The notes below the pieces were generated by a model, which saw only the letters and a program-made list of their open reading frames with translations, was not told where the DNA came from and did not search any database. Shown here one piece after another: positions 17,381 to 25,743 of a stretch of 38,929 nt of DNA. Location: the NCBI GenBank assembly GCA_028282925.1, contig JANQGV010000026.1, positions 1-38,929 of the forward strand, written 5' to 3'. The first letter of the stretch is position 1. The number at the start of each line of letters is the position of its first letter. This stretch comes from Thermodesulfobacteriota bacterium. GTDB taxonomy: Bacteria; Desulfobacterota; WTBG01; CAIYCZ01; CAIRTM01. The position numbers and the translations under genes were made by a program.

Positions 17381-20300
17381 ATGGTTCGTAATAATCAAAC
17401 GGTACCGAATAAAAAAGACCCTTCCCGGATCGGTGCAGTCATGGTGGTCGGTGCCGGAGTGGGCGGTATTCAGGCGGCCCTTGATCTGGCTGAAAGCGGA
17501 TTCAAGGTGTATCTGGTTGAGAAAGAGTCCGCAATCGGAGGCCGGATGGCCCAGCTCGATAAAACATTTCCAACCAACGACTGTTCCATGTGTATTATAT
17601 CTCCAAAGCTGGTGGAAGTAGGGCGGCACCGTAATATTGAGACGTTGACCTGTGCCGAAGTTGAACAGATTTCAGGTAAACCGGGCAATTTTACCGTACT
17701 GATACATCAGAAAGCGCGGTTTGTTGATCTGGACACCTGCACCGGGTGCGGGGACTGCGCCAAAGTGTGCCCGGTGAGCGTAGCCAGTGAATTCGATGCC
17801 GGACTTGCTGAGCGCAGAGCCGTTTACAAGCGTTATCCCCAGGCTATACCGGGCGCTTTTGCTATCGACAAGGCCGGGATTTCACCGTGTAAGGCGGCAT
17901 GCCCGGCCGGGATTCATGTTCAGGGGTACGTTGCGCTCATAGCACAGGGGAAATATAAAGAAGCCCTGGCTTTGATCAGGAAACATAATCCGCTTCCCAG
18001 CGTGTGCGGCCGGGTCTGCACGCACCCCTGTGAAACAGAATGCACCCGATCGAAAGTGGATGACCCCATAAACATCATGGCGCTGAAGCGTTTTGTTTCA
18101 GATCGGGAAATCCTGAGTGGAGACTATGAGGTCCCGGCAATAGAGAAGGACCGGGGAGAAAAGGTTGCCATTGTAGGCTCCGGGCCGGCCGGACTTTCGG
18201 CCGCCTTTTACCTGGCTTTGGAAGGATACCGGGTTACGATATTTGAAGCCTTGTCTGAACCCGGCGGCATGCTTTCCTGGGGTATCCCTGGATACCGATT
18301 GCCCCGGGACGTGCTCAGACATGATATCGGCTCTATCCAGCGCCTGGGGGTTGAGATCAAGACAAATACTCCCATCGGGAAAGGCGTTTCAATTGATGAT
18401 CTGTTTGCCCGGGGCTTTAAATCGGTATATCTGGCCGTCGGCGCGCATGTCAGCAATAAACTGGCAATTCCGGGTGAAGATTTGAAAGGGGTGATCCATG
18501 GTGTTGATTATTTGCGGGAGATAAACGGCGGTGCATCGATATCACTTGGGAAACGGGTTGCGGTGATCGGCGGGGGCAATGTTGCCGTCGACGCGGTACG
18601 CACAGCTCTCCGAAAAGGCGCTCAAGAGGCTTTTATTATCTATAGACGCAGCCGCCAGGAGATGCCGGCCCTGGATGAGGAGATCATTGAAGCCGAAGAG
18701 GAAGGTGTGGTCATACACTATCTGGTCGCTCCAAAGAAAATAGTGGGTGAAGGCGGAAAGGTAACCGGTATTGAATGTATAAGAATGGAGCTTGGTGAGC
18801 CGGATGAAAGCGGCCGGCGTCGACCGCTGCCGGTTGAAGGTTCGGAATTTATTATTGAAGTCGATGCGGTAATTGCGGCAATCGGCCAGTCGGTTGACAT
18901 GACATGCCTGGAAATGCGTACTGATTTCACATTTTCCTCCGGAAATACCCTGCACGCCGATCCGCTGACGTATGAAACAGGTGTAAAAGGTGTGTTTGCC
19001 GGAGGTGATATGGTAACAGGGCCTGCAACGGTTGTTGAGGCGTTGGGAGCCGGGCGTGAGGCGGCAATTTCAATCGCACGATACCTGCAGGGGCTGGATT
19101 TACGGGAAGGGCGCGAAAAGGAGTATGACGTTTCCGAACCTGATGTGATCGATATGGCCTGTGAGGCCCGTAAAAAAGCAGAAAAATTGCCACCACCCGA
19201 CAGAATACGGCATTTTCGCGAAGTTCAGGCCGGATACCGTGAAGAAGATGCCGTTGCCGAGGCTGAACGCTGCTTGAGTTGTGGAATATGCAGCGAATGC
19301 CTGCAGTGTGTAGAAGCCTGTATGGCACATGCCGTGCGGCACGAAGATGTTGACAGGGAGCTGCGGGTAGCTGTCGGCTCGGTTATCCTCGCTCCGGGCT
19401 TTGAAACAACCGATCCCGGCCTCCGGGAGGAATACGGCTATCATCGCTATCCAAATGTCATTACCAGCCTGGAATTCGAGCGCATTCTCTCTGCTTCAGG
19501 TCCGTTTCAGGGGCATATCGTGCGGCCGTCGGACCAGAGCGAGCCGAAGCGTGTGGCCTGGATACAGTGCGTGGGTTCGCGTGATCCGTCCTGCAATAAG
19601 GATTACTGTTCATCGGTGTGCTGTATGTACGCCACCAAAGAAGCGGTTATTGCAAGGGAGCATTCACCGGATATAATGCCGACCATTTTTTATATGGATC
19701 TGAGGGCCCACGGCAAGGGATTTGACGGGTACTGCGAGCGCGCCCGGGATGATCATGGTGTGCGATATGTGCATTGCCAGGTGTCAAAAATCATTGAAAA
19801 GCCCAAATCAAAAAATCTGTTGATCAGCTTTATCAATGATGAAAACAGGGTATGCGAGGAGGAGTTTGATCTGGTGGTGCTGTCGGTGGGCATGAGTATT
19901 TCGGGCAACGCACAGGCGGCAGCAGAAAGGATGGGGGTTGCATTTAATACATACGGCTTTTGTCGAACTGAGCCGCTCAGGCCGGTTGCGACTTCACGGC
20001 CGGGAATATATGTGTGCGGCGCTTTCGAATCACCCAAGGATATTCCGGAAACCGTATCACAGGCGAGCGGAGCCGCCTGTGCGGCCACGGAAATGCTGGC
20101 CCGGTCACGGGATACGCTTACCGTAACCGAGGAGTTTCCACCAGAGCTGGAGACGGAGGCGGAAGAGCCTCGAATCGGTGTATTTGTGTGTCGTTGCGGT
20201 ATCAATATCGGCGGGGTGGTTGATGTGCCGTCCGTGGTTGACTATGCCAGGACGCTCCCGGGAGTGGCATGCGTTGAAGAAAACCTGTATACCTGCTCTC

Positions 20301-21844
20301 AGGATACCCAGGGTAAAATAAAACAGATTATTATGGATAACAGGCTGAACCGCATAGTGGTTGCCTCCTGCTCACCCAGAACCCATGAACCCCTTTTTCA
20401 GGAAACAATTCGCCAGGCCGGGCTGAATAAGTATCTGTTCGAAATGGCGAATATTCGCGACCAGTGTTCCTGGGTTCATATGGATTCCCCACAGCCTGCA
20501 ACCGAAAAAGCAAAAGACCTGGTGCGGATGGCGGTTTCCGCAGCCGGTTTTCTGAAGCCCCTGCATGAGCAACATCTTTCAATGCATAAAAGAGCTTTGA
20601 TAGTAGGTGGAGGTGCTGCCGGCATGACGGCCGCGCTGGGAATAGCACGCCAGGGATTTGAAGCTGTTCTGGTTGAAAAGGAGGGCGCGCTGGGCGGCAA
20701 CCTGCATCATCTGCACTATACGATTGAGGGAAGTAATACCCAGGGTTTTCTGGCTTCCCTGGTAGAGCAGGTGAGAAACCACCCGCTGGTTCGGGTGATG
20801 CTGAACAGTGAAATCGTGGATTTTACCGGATTCAAAGGGAATTTTAAAACCGGTGTGATGACGGCACCGGGCATGGCCTATCATAGCATCGAGCACGGGG
20901 TTGCCCTTATTGCAACCGGCGGCAGGGAGTATCCGCCTGATGAATATCGGTACGGGCAGGATAGCCGGGTTATGACCCAGCAGGAGTTTGAGGAAAAACT
21001 GGAACTGCAAGAAATAAGTCATCATCAATCGTCAACAGTTGTTATGATTCAGTGCGTTGGTTCAAGGATTCCGGAACGACCGTACTGCAGCCGGGTCTGC
21101 TGTGCGGCAGCGGTTAAGAATGCACTCAAGGTAAAGGAACACGACCCGGATGCACGAGTCTATATACTGTACCGGGATATGCGGACCTATGGATTTTTTG
21201 AGGAGTACTATACCCGTGCCCGAAAAGCCGGCATTGTTTTTATCCGATATGACCTTGATAACAAGCCGGAGGTGCTCAGCAACGAAAAAGGAATAATTGT
21301 TACCGTGAGAGATCCCCTTATTAATGAAAATATCAGCATTACTGCCGCAACACTGGTTCTGAGCAGTGCGGTACTGCCCAGCGATATCGACGAGCTTGCC
21401 GCCCTTATGAAGCTTCAGCGTACACCGGAAGGCTTTTTACTGGAAGCCCATATGAAGCTGAGACCCGTGGATCTGGCAACCGAAGGACTATTTTTATGTG
21501 GTCTGGCCCACGCGCCCAAGTCGTTGCCGGAAAGTATTTCACAGGCCTCGGCCGCTGTTTCACGGGCATGTACCATGCTGGCACATGACACTATTACGGC
21601 TGATGCCATGGTTGCAACGGTTGAAGAGGACAAATGTGCGGTTTGCCTGACATGCGTGCGGGTTTGTCCCTATGATGTGCCGTTTATCAACGAAGACGGC
21701 GTAGCACAGATCGATGCAGCCAGGTGTCAGGGCTGCGGATCATGTGCTGCCGAATGCCCGGGCAAGGCAATACAGTTGCAGCACTGTGAAGACACGATTA
21801 TTATCGCAAAAACAGAGGCACTTTCAGAAGAGGTGAAAGAATGA
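17381..21844 (+). CDS. hdrA: Giant HdrA: HdrA half - NfnB/GltD module - second HdrA, fused
   Basis: The 1,487-residue protein contains several redox modules in order: an HdrA-type FAD domain (GAGVGG about 24-29; PTNDCSMCIISPKLVE 64-79) with CTGCGDCAKVCP (120-131); a GltD/NfnB-type N-terminal Fe-S domain (CKAACPAGIHV 170-180; CGRVCTHPCETEC 209-221); an NfnB-like FAD/NAD(P)H module (GSGPAG 266-271; GGGNVAVD 397-404; YRRSRQEMPA 421-430; GGDMVTGP 541-548); a cysteine-rich stretch (CLSCGICSECLQC 631-643); the rest of the first HdrA half (WIQCVGSRD, YCSSVCCMYATKEA); then a second HdrA with its N-terminal VCRCGINIGG (936-945), FAD loop VGGGAAG (1075-1081), YCSRVCC, and two C-terminal ferredoxin clusters (CAVCLTCVRVCP, CQGCGSCAAECP). 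HdrA is the flavin electron-bifurcating hub of Hdr complexes; the inserted module suggests NAD(P)H as one partner. GGGAG at 7 bases supports the start. Confidence 0.93.
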   Translation: MVRNNQTVPNKKDPSRIGAVMVVGAGVGGIQAALDLAESGFKVYLVEKESAIGGRMAQLDKTFPTNDCSMCIISPKLVEVGRHRNIETLTCAEVEQISGKPGNFTVLIHQKARFVDLDTCTGCGDCAKVCPVSVASEFDAGLAERRAVYKRYPQAIPGAFAIDKAGISPCKAACPAGIHVQGYVALIAQGKYKEALALIRKHNPLPSVCGRVCTHPCETECTRSKVDDPINIMALKRFVSDREILSGDYEVPAIEKDRGEKVAIVGSGPAGLSAAFYLALEGYRVTIFEALSEPGGMLSWGIPGYRLPRDVLRHDIGSIQRLGVEIKTNTPIGKGVSIDDLFARGFKSVYLAVGAHVSNKLAIPGEDLKGVIHGVDYLREINGGASISLGKRVAVIGGGNVAVDAVRTALRKGAQEAFIIYRRSRQEMPALDEEIIEAEEEGVVIHYLVAPKKIVGEGGKVTGIECIRMELGEPDESGRRRPLPVEGSEFIIEVDAVIAAIGQSVDMTCLEMRTDFTFSSGNTLHADPLTYETGVKGVFAGGDMVTGPATVVEALGAGREAAISIARYLQGLDLREGREKEYDVSEPDVIDMACEARKKAEKLPPPDRIRHFREVQAGYREEDAVAEAERCLSCGICSECLQCVEACMAHAVRHEDVDRELRVAVGSVILAPGFETTDPGLREEYGYHRYPNVITSLEFERILSASGPFQGHIVRPSDQSEPKRVAWIQCVGSRDPSCNKDYCSSVCCMYATKEAVIAREHSPDIMPTIFYMDLRAHGKGFDGYCERARDDHGVRYVHCQVSKIIEKPKSKNLLISFINDENRVCEEEFDLVVLSVGMSISGNAQAAAERMGVAFNTYGFCRTEPLRPVATSRPGIYVCGAFESPKDIPETVSQASGAACAATEMLARSRDTLTVTEEFPPELETEAEEPRIGVFVCRCGINIGGVVDVPSVVDYARTLPGVACVEENLYTCSQDTQGKIKQIIMDNRLNRIVVASCSPRTHEPLFQETIRQAGLNKYLFEMANIRDQCSWVHMDSPQPATEKAKDLVRMAVSAAGFLKPLHEQHLSMHKRALIVGGGAAGMTAALGIARQGFEAVLVEKEGALGGNLHHLHYTIEGSNTQGFLASLVEQVRNHPLVRVMLNSEIVDFTGFKGNFKTGVMTAPGMAYHSIEHGVALIATGGREYPPDEYRYGQDSRVMTQQEFEEKLELQEISHHQSSTVVMIQCVGSRIPERPYCSRVCCAAAVKNALKVKEHDPDARVYILYRDMRTYGFFEEYYTRARKAGIVFIRYDLDNKPEVLSNEKGIIVTVRDPLINENISITAATLVLSSAVLPSDIDELAALMKLQRTPEGFLLEAHMKLRPVDLATEGLFLCGLAHAPKSLPESISQASAAVSRACTMLAHDTITADAMVATVEEDKCAVCLTCVRVCPYDVPFINEDGVAQIDAARCQGCGSCAAECPGKAIQLQHCEDTIIIAKTEALSEEVKE

Positions 21845-22269
21845 ATGATTTTCAGCCTGTTATCACAGCTTTTTGCTGTCGATACTGAGCCTATTCAGCT
21901 GCGGACCTGGCAGGGTCCATGCGACTGTCCTATCCGGTAAATATTAAAATTATCAAGGTGCCCTGCACCGGTAAAGTGGATGTTCTGTATTTGCTCAAGA
22001 TGTTTCAAAACGGTGCAGACGGAGTTTTTGTGGCCGGATGCATGGAAGGAGACTGCCATTTTCTTACGGGTAACCTCCGGGCCAAAAAGCGGGTTGAATA
22101 TGTACGAAGAATTCTGGATGAGACCGGTATCGGCGGTGAACGCATAGCCATGTACAATATGTCGGCTGCCCAGGCCACACGCTTTGTTGAAGCGGCCCGG
22201 GAAATGACGGAACGTATCCGGGAGCTTGGGCCGAGCCCGGTTAAAAAAATAATGGAGGAGGTCGGCTGA
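21841..22269 (+). CDS. mvhD: MvhD-like [2Fe-2S] subunit, probable selenoprotein (in-frame TGA)
   Basis: The frame runs from the ATG at 21841 (ATGA overlap with hdrA, ribosome site GAGGTGAAAG) through a TGA at 21886-21888 to the stop at 22267-22269. With the TGA read as selenocysteine the product is 142 residues, the usual MvhD length, and starts MNDFQPVITAFCCRYU AYSAADLAG; MvhD proteins normally have FCCxxCxYxxADLAG here, so Sec replaces the third cluster cysteine. Further ligands are Cys 42, 67 and 72 (GCMEGDC). MvhD links HdrA to a hydrogenase or formate dehydrogenase, and VhuD of methanococci is a known selenoprotein. A start at the internal ATG 21919 would drop three of the six cluster ligands. 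The gene overlaps metV by one base. Confidence 0.88.
21886..21918 (+). promoter_or_regulatory. Sec TGA codon and bacterial SECIS-like hairpin
   Basis: After the TGA (21886-21888), GGACC (21903-21907) and GGTCC (21914-21918) form a stem closing a six-base loop TGGCAG. The loop contains the GG expected in bacterial SECIS elements and lies about 20 bases after the TGA, within the usual distance. The stem may extend by flanking GC/GC pairs. Confidence 0.7.
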
Positions 22270-22937
22270 TGGTAATCGGTGAAGGAAAGCCGTTGCAGGA
22301 TGTTCTGGCAATGGTAAGCCAAAATAAAAAGATTATTGTGGCCGGATGCCGGGGCTGTGTTACGGTCTGCTGCGCAGGAGGCGAAAAGGAGGTCGGCGTA
22401 CTGTCTGCAGCCCTGAACTTGGCACGCCAAAAGGATGACAACCCAATCGAAATACACGAAGTAACCCTTGAGCGGCAATGCGATACGGAATACCTGGAGC
22501 AGGTAAGAAGTTTTATTGATGAATATGAAGCGGTTGTGTCTATTGCCTGCGGAGCCGGGGTACAGTTTATGGCGGAAATGTACAGGAAAATACCGATCTA
22601 CCCGGGCATCAACACCAATTTTATCGGTGTTACCGAGCAACAGGGAGTCTGGGCGGAACGATGCCAGGCATGCGGCAATTGCAAGCTGCATTTTACCGGC
22701 GGCATATGCCCGGTGACACGCTGTGCTAAAAGACTGATGAACGGGCCGTGCGGCGGATCAACACAGGGGAAATGTGAAGTCGACCCGGAAACAACCTGCG
22801 GATGGCAGTTGATTTATGATGTGCTGAAGGAGCAGGGACGGCTTGATAAGCTTGAGCATATTATTCCCGTATCCGACTGGTCGACCAGCCGGGACGGCGG
22901 GCCACGAAGAATTGTCAGAGAGGATTTGAAGTTATGA
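22269..22937 (+). CDS. metV: MetV, zinc/iron-sulfur partner of methylene-THF reductase
   Basis: The 222-residue protein has an N-terminal part with GCRGCVTVCCAGG (Cys 27, 30, 34, 35) and the MetV / MTHFR_C cysteine-rich C-terminal domain: CQACGNC (132-138), GGICPVTRC (144-152), MNGPCGG (158-163), GKCEV (Cys 169) and TCGWQLIYD (Cys 177). MetV forms the MetFV heterodimer in acetogens and carries Fe-S and zinc sites that deliver electrons to the MetF flavin. It overlaps mvhD (TGATG) and metF (ATGA), so these three are translationally coupled. Identification is strong; the physiological electron donor is inferred. Confidence 0.92.
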   Translation: MVIGEGKPLQDVLAMVSQNKKIIVAGCRGCVTVCCAGGEKEVGVLSAALNLARQKDDNPIEIHEVTLERQCDTEYLEQVRSFIDEYEAVVSIACGAGVQFMAEMYRKIPIYPGINTNFIGVTEQQGVWAERCQACGNCKLHFTGGICPVTRCAKRLMNGPCGGSTQGKCEVDPETTCGWQLIYDVLKEQGRLDKLEHIIPVSDWSTSRDGGPRRIVREDLKL

Positions 22938-23860
22938 CATCCGACAGTCGTCTTGAAAAAATACTGGAGGAGGGGCATTTTGCCGTAACGTCCGAATGCG
23001 GCCCACCGCGTGGAGTCGGGCCGGAAGTAATTCAAAAAAAGGGGGAGATTCTGAAAGGAGTGGTTGATTCAGTCAACGTAACCGATAATCAGACGTCGGT
23101 TGTGCGTATGTCGAGCTGGTCCGCCGGTGTGCTGCTGAAACAGATGGGAATTAATCCGGTATATCAAATGGTTACCCGTGACCGCAATCGGATTGCTATC
23201 CAGAGCGATATTCTCGGCGCAGCGTCACTGGGGATTAACACCATCCTGTGTCTTTCAGGAGATCATCAGAAGTTCGGAGATCATGAAGCTGCGGCCAATG
23301 TGTATGATCTGGATTCAATACATTTAATTCAGACGGTCAAGCTCATGCGGGATGATAAGAAGTTCCTCGGCGGCGATGAACTGAAAGGTGAACCGCGGAT
23401 GTTTATCGGAGCAGCCGCAAATCCATTTGCAGACCCATTTGAGTTTCGAGTGGTGCGGCTGGCGAAGAAGATTAATGCCGGTGCCCAGTTCATCCAAACA
23501 CAGTGTATTTTCAATATCGAGCGCTTTAAAAAGTGGATGGAAATGGTGCGGGATAGGGGTTTGCATGAAAAAGCACATATCCTGGGCGGCGTTACCCCTT
23601 TAAAATCTATCGGTATGGCAAAATATATAAAAAATATGGTTCCCGGAATGGATGTTCCGGATGAATTGATAGAGAGGATTAAGGGGGTCGAAAAAGAGAA
23701 GCGAGCAGAGGAAGGTATTAAGATATGCATCGAGACAATACAGCAAGTGCGTGAGATAGAAGGTGTTCACGGAGTGCACATTATGGCAATTGAATGGGAG
23801 GAAATGGTTCCGCGCATTGCAGATGAAGCCGGGCTGCTGCCTCGCCCGGCTGCGCAATAA
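22934..23860 (+). CDS. metF: 5,10-methylenetetrahydrofolate reductase MetF
   Basis: The 308-residue protein matches the MTHFR TIM barrel: TSECGPPRG with the catalytic Glu, TDNQTSVVRMSS, QMVTRDRNRIAIQSDILGA, LCLSGDHQKFGDHEA (GD contacting flavin/folate), GAAANPFADP and FIQTQCIFN. It catalyses the interconversion of methylene-THF and methyl-THF in the methyl branch of the Wood-Ljungdahl pathway. In an acetate-oxidising sulfate reducer the reverse direction would be used. It is the last gene of the coupled run; a 53-base gap precedes the next receiver gene. No NADH site is visible in MetF itself, in line with electrons arriving through MetV/Hdr. Confidence 0.94.
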   Translation: MTSDSRLEKILEEGHFAVTSECGPPRGVGPEVIQKKGEILKGVVDSVNVTDNQTSVVRMSSWSAGVLLKQMGINPVYQMVTRDRNRIAIQSDILGAASLGINTILCLSGDHQKFGDHEAAANVYDLDSIHLIQTVKLMRDDKKFLGGDELKGEPRMFIGAAANPFADPFEFRVVRLAKKINAGAQFIQTQCIFNIERFKKWMEMVRDRGLHEKAHILGGVTPLKSIGMAKYIKNMVPGMDVPDELIERIKGVEKEKRAEEGIKICIETIQQVREIEGVHGVHIMAIEWEEMVPRIADEAGLLPRPAAQ

Positions 23861-23913
23861 CGGCAGGGTACGCAGCTTTAAAACATGTAAACGGATGAAA
23901 GGAGGTGTTTCAT

Positions 23914-24291
23914 ATGGCAAAAATACTCATTGTTGATGATGATCCCGACCTGGTTGAATCAATTGAGAGATTACTGAAAAGTAAAAAGCATGAGGTCATA
24001 GCCGCCTATGACGGAGATGCCGGTCTGGAAAAGGTCAGGTCCGAAAAGCCGGATGCAATCATTCTGGATGTTATGATGCCCGGTAAAGACGGATATGCAG
24101 TCTGTAAGGAGCTCAAGAGCGATCCGGACTGTTCATCAATACCGGTTCTGCTGTTAACGGCGGTTGTTTCTCATATCCCGACAACGGCCTATTCGATGCG
24201 CGACGGAATGGAAATTGAAGCTGAAGATTATATAGATAAACCGGTTGAGCCCGATGAACTGGTAAACAGAGTAGAAGAACTTTTAGCCTGA
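23914..24291 (+). CDS. Stand-alone receiver (CheY-like) protein
   Basis: The 125-residue product is one receiver domain: ILIVDDDPD acidic pocket, phosphoacceptor Asp about 52 in IILDVMMPGKDG, PVLLLTA and Lys in DKPVEP. The insert IPTTAYSMRDGMEIEAEDYI is typical of receivers found beside Hdr and hydrogenase gene clusters in sulfate reducers (from memory, unverified). The ATG at 23914 is 8 bases after GGAGG; the GTG at 23905 overlaps that ribosome site and is rejected. It may act with the receiver-kinase hybrid encoded downstream. Confidence 0.88.
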   Translation: MAKILIVDDDPDLVESIERLLKSKKHEVIAAYDGDAGLEKVRSEKPDAIILDVMMPGKDGYAVCKELKSDPDCSSIPVLLLTAVVSHIPTTAYSMRDGMEIEAEDYIDKPVEPDELVNRVEELLA

Positions 24292-24375
24292 TTATCGGTA
24301 TGCTGCCGCAGGCAACCTGTTGTGTGTATGATACACGCGATGACGGTCCGGGCATATACGAAAAGGTTTGCTGTT

Positions 24376-25533
24376 ATGCAAGGTGAAGATGAAAAAAAGG
24401 AATGTGATACAATGTGCATCCTTGTAGTTGACGATGAGAAAATTATAAGAGAAGGAGCGGAATGTATTCTTGTAAAGGAGGGGTGGCAAACCGGAACGGC
24501 CGAAAACGGCCGGGAGGGGCTCAATCTCATTGCAACCGGCAGCTATCAGCTCCTGTTGCTTGATCTGATGATGCCGGGTATCAGCGGGATGGAAGTGCTG
24601 AAAAACGTCCGACAGTCATATCCTGATGTAATCGTCATCGTTATTACCGGGTATGCAACCATTGAAAATGCCGTGGAGGCCATGAAAAACGGGGCCTATG
24701 ATTTTATTGCAAAGCCGTTTACTCCCGACCAGTTACGTATTGTCGTCAGGCGTGCCTTTGAAAAAAGAGACCTGATGCTGGAAACAGAAGCATTGCGCCG
24801 GGAACGCAGGCAAAGAATGCAGGATTTCGTAAACCTTGTTTCGCATGAGCTTCGTTCACCACTCAATTCCATCCAGCAGCAGCTTTTTAATCTCCTCAAG
24901 GGGCTTGCCGGAGAAATAACCAGCGACCAGCACATGATTCTTGAGCGAGTACAGGGTAGATTGTCGGGGCTGACCGGCATGATTAAAAATCTTCTTGATG
25001 TTTCGCGGTTTGAAACAGAGCCGTTTTTGCAGAATAAGGAGCCTGTGTGTTTGAAGGAGATTGTTCAGGAAGCGGTTGAAATATGTCAGGATGATGCTCG
25101 TGAAAAAAATATAACCATAATGAATAAAGTCTCTGCAAAGGCAGCAGCGGTTGAAGCCGACAGGCAAGGTCTTGTAAGTGTTTTTGCAAACCTGGTAAGT
25201 AATGCCGTTAAATACAACAGGGCTGGAGGGACAGTACATGTCCGAAGCCGCTCAAGGGGCGCACATGTCGAAATTACGGTTGCCGACAACGGAATAGGCA
25301 TTGCACCTGATCATCTGGAACGCATATTCGATCGGTTTTTTCGCATCAGAACGGACGAAACCCGGCACGTTATCGGAAGCGGTCTGGGGCTTTCGCTTGT
25401 AAAGTCTATTATTAAGGGGCACAATGGTGGTATAGCCGTTGAAAGTGTTCCCGGAACGGGAACGGACGTAACGGTCCGCCTGCCTAAGAGCATACAGCAA
25501 TTGTCATTAAGGGCATACAGCAATTGTCATTAA
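24376..25533 (+). CDS. Receiver - histidine kinase hybrid
   Basis: The protein has an N-terminal receiver (ILVVDDEK, phosphoacceptor in LLLLDLMMPG, Lys in AKPFTP), then HisKA (VSHELRSPLNS) and HATPase (NLVSNAVKYN, DNGIGI, GSGLGLSLVKS). It has no membrane segment, so its input is the phosphorylation state of its receiver. The receiver is close in sequence to that of the NtrC-type regulator at 13010, suggesting a shared upstream kinase. Starts at 24376 (AAAAGG, 9 bases) and 24412 (AAGGA, 10 bases) are both plausible. The last 14 codons lie in a 23-base tandem duplication that has altered the C-terminus (25490-25535). Confidence 0.85.
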   Translation: MQGEDEKKECDTMCILVVDDEKIIREGAECILVKEGWQTGTAENGREGLNLIATGSYQLLLLDLMMPGISGMEVLKNVRQSYPDVIVIVITGYATIENAVEAMKNGAYDFIAKPFTPDQLRIVVRRAFEKRDLMLETEALRRERRQRMQDFVNLVSHELRSPLNSIQQQLFNLLKGLAGEITSDQHMILERVQGRLSGLTGMIKNLLDVSRFETEPFLQNKEPVCLKEIVQEAVEICQDDAREKNITIMNKVSAKAAAVEADRQGLVSVFANLVSNAVKYNRAGGTVHVRSRSRGAHVEITVADNGIGIAPDHLERIFDRFFRIRTDETRHVIGSGLGLSLVKSIIKGHNGGIAVESVPGTGTDVTVRLPKSIQQLSLRAYSNCH

Positions 25534-25535
25534 GG
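25490..25535 (+). repeat. Perfect 23-base tandem duplication at end of hybrid kinase gene
   Basis: The segment 25490-25512 is repeated exactly at 25513-25535, starting GCATACAGCAA and ending TCATTAAGG. As 23 is not a multiple of three, the second copy is read in another frame and supplies the TAA stop. It also duplicates the AAGG of the ribosome site before the ATG at 25543. Confidence 0.9.
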
Positions 25536-25542
25536 AGAATTA

Positions 25543-25743
25543 ATGGTGAAACAAAGAACCGGCGTTAAAAGTACTCTGGTGCCGACTGATATGACTGCGT
25601 TATGCAGTGCGCTTGGTGCCGGCGGCGATATAGGGTCTAATATGGATATGCTGGGGTGTGATCCGGTATTTCGGTCTGCGCCGCAGCAGTTTCTCGCAAT
25701 ATGCCACTGTAGTTGCCGAAGCATTGAACCTGTATCAATATGA
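25543..25743 (+). CDS. Small cysteine-containing ORF of unknown function
   Basis: This 66-residue frame has a good ribosome site (AAGGAG, 7 bases before the ATG) and follows the hybrid kinase gene by 9 bases, so it is placed like a real operon member. The product contains a cysteine cluster ICHCSC near its end. I recognise no family, and the codon pattern is not decisive. It could be a small protein, or a relic created with the nearby tandem duplication. Confidence 0.35.
   Translation: MVKQRTGVKSTLVPTDMTALCSALGAGGDIGSNMDMLGCDPVFRSAPQQFLAICHCSCRSIEPVSI

Noticed and set aside
21841-21919. mvhD as a pseudogene or frameshift because of the internal TGA
   Set aside because: Frame, overlap with hdrA, conserved residues on both sides of the TGA and a SECIS-like hairpin fit a selenoprotein much better.
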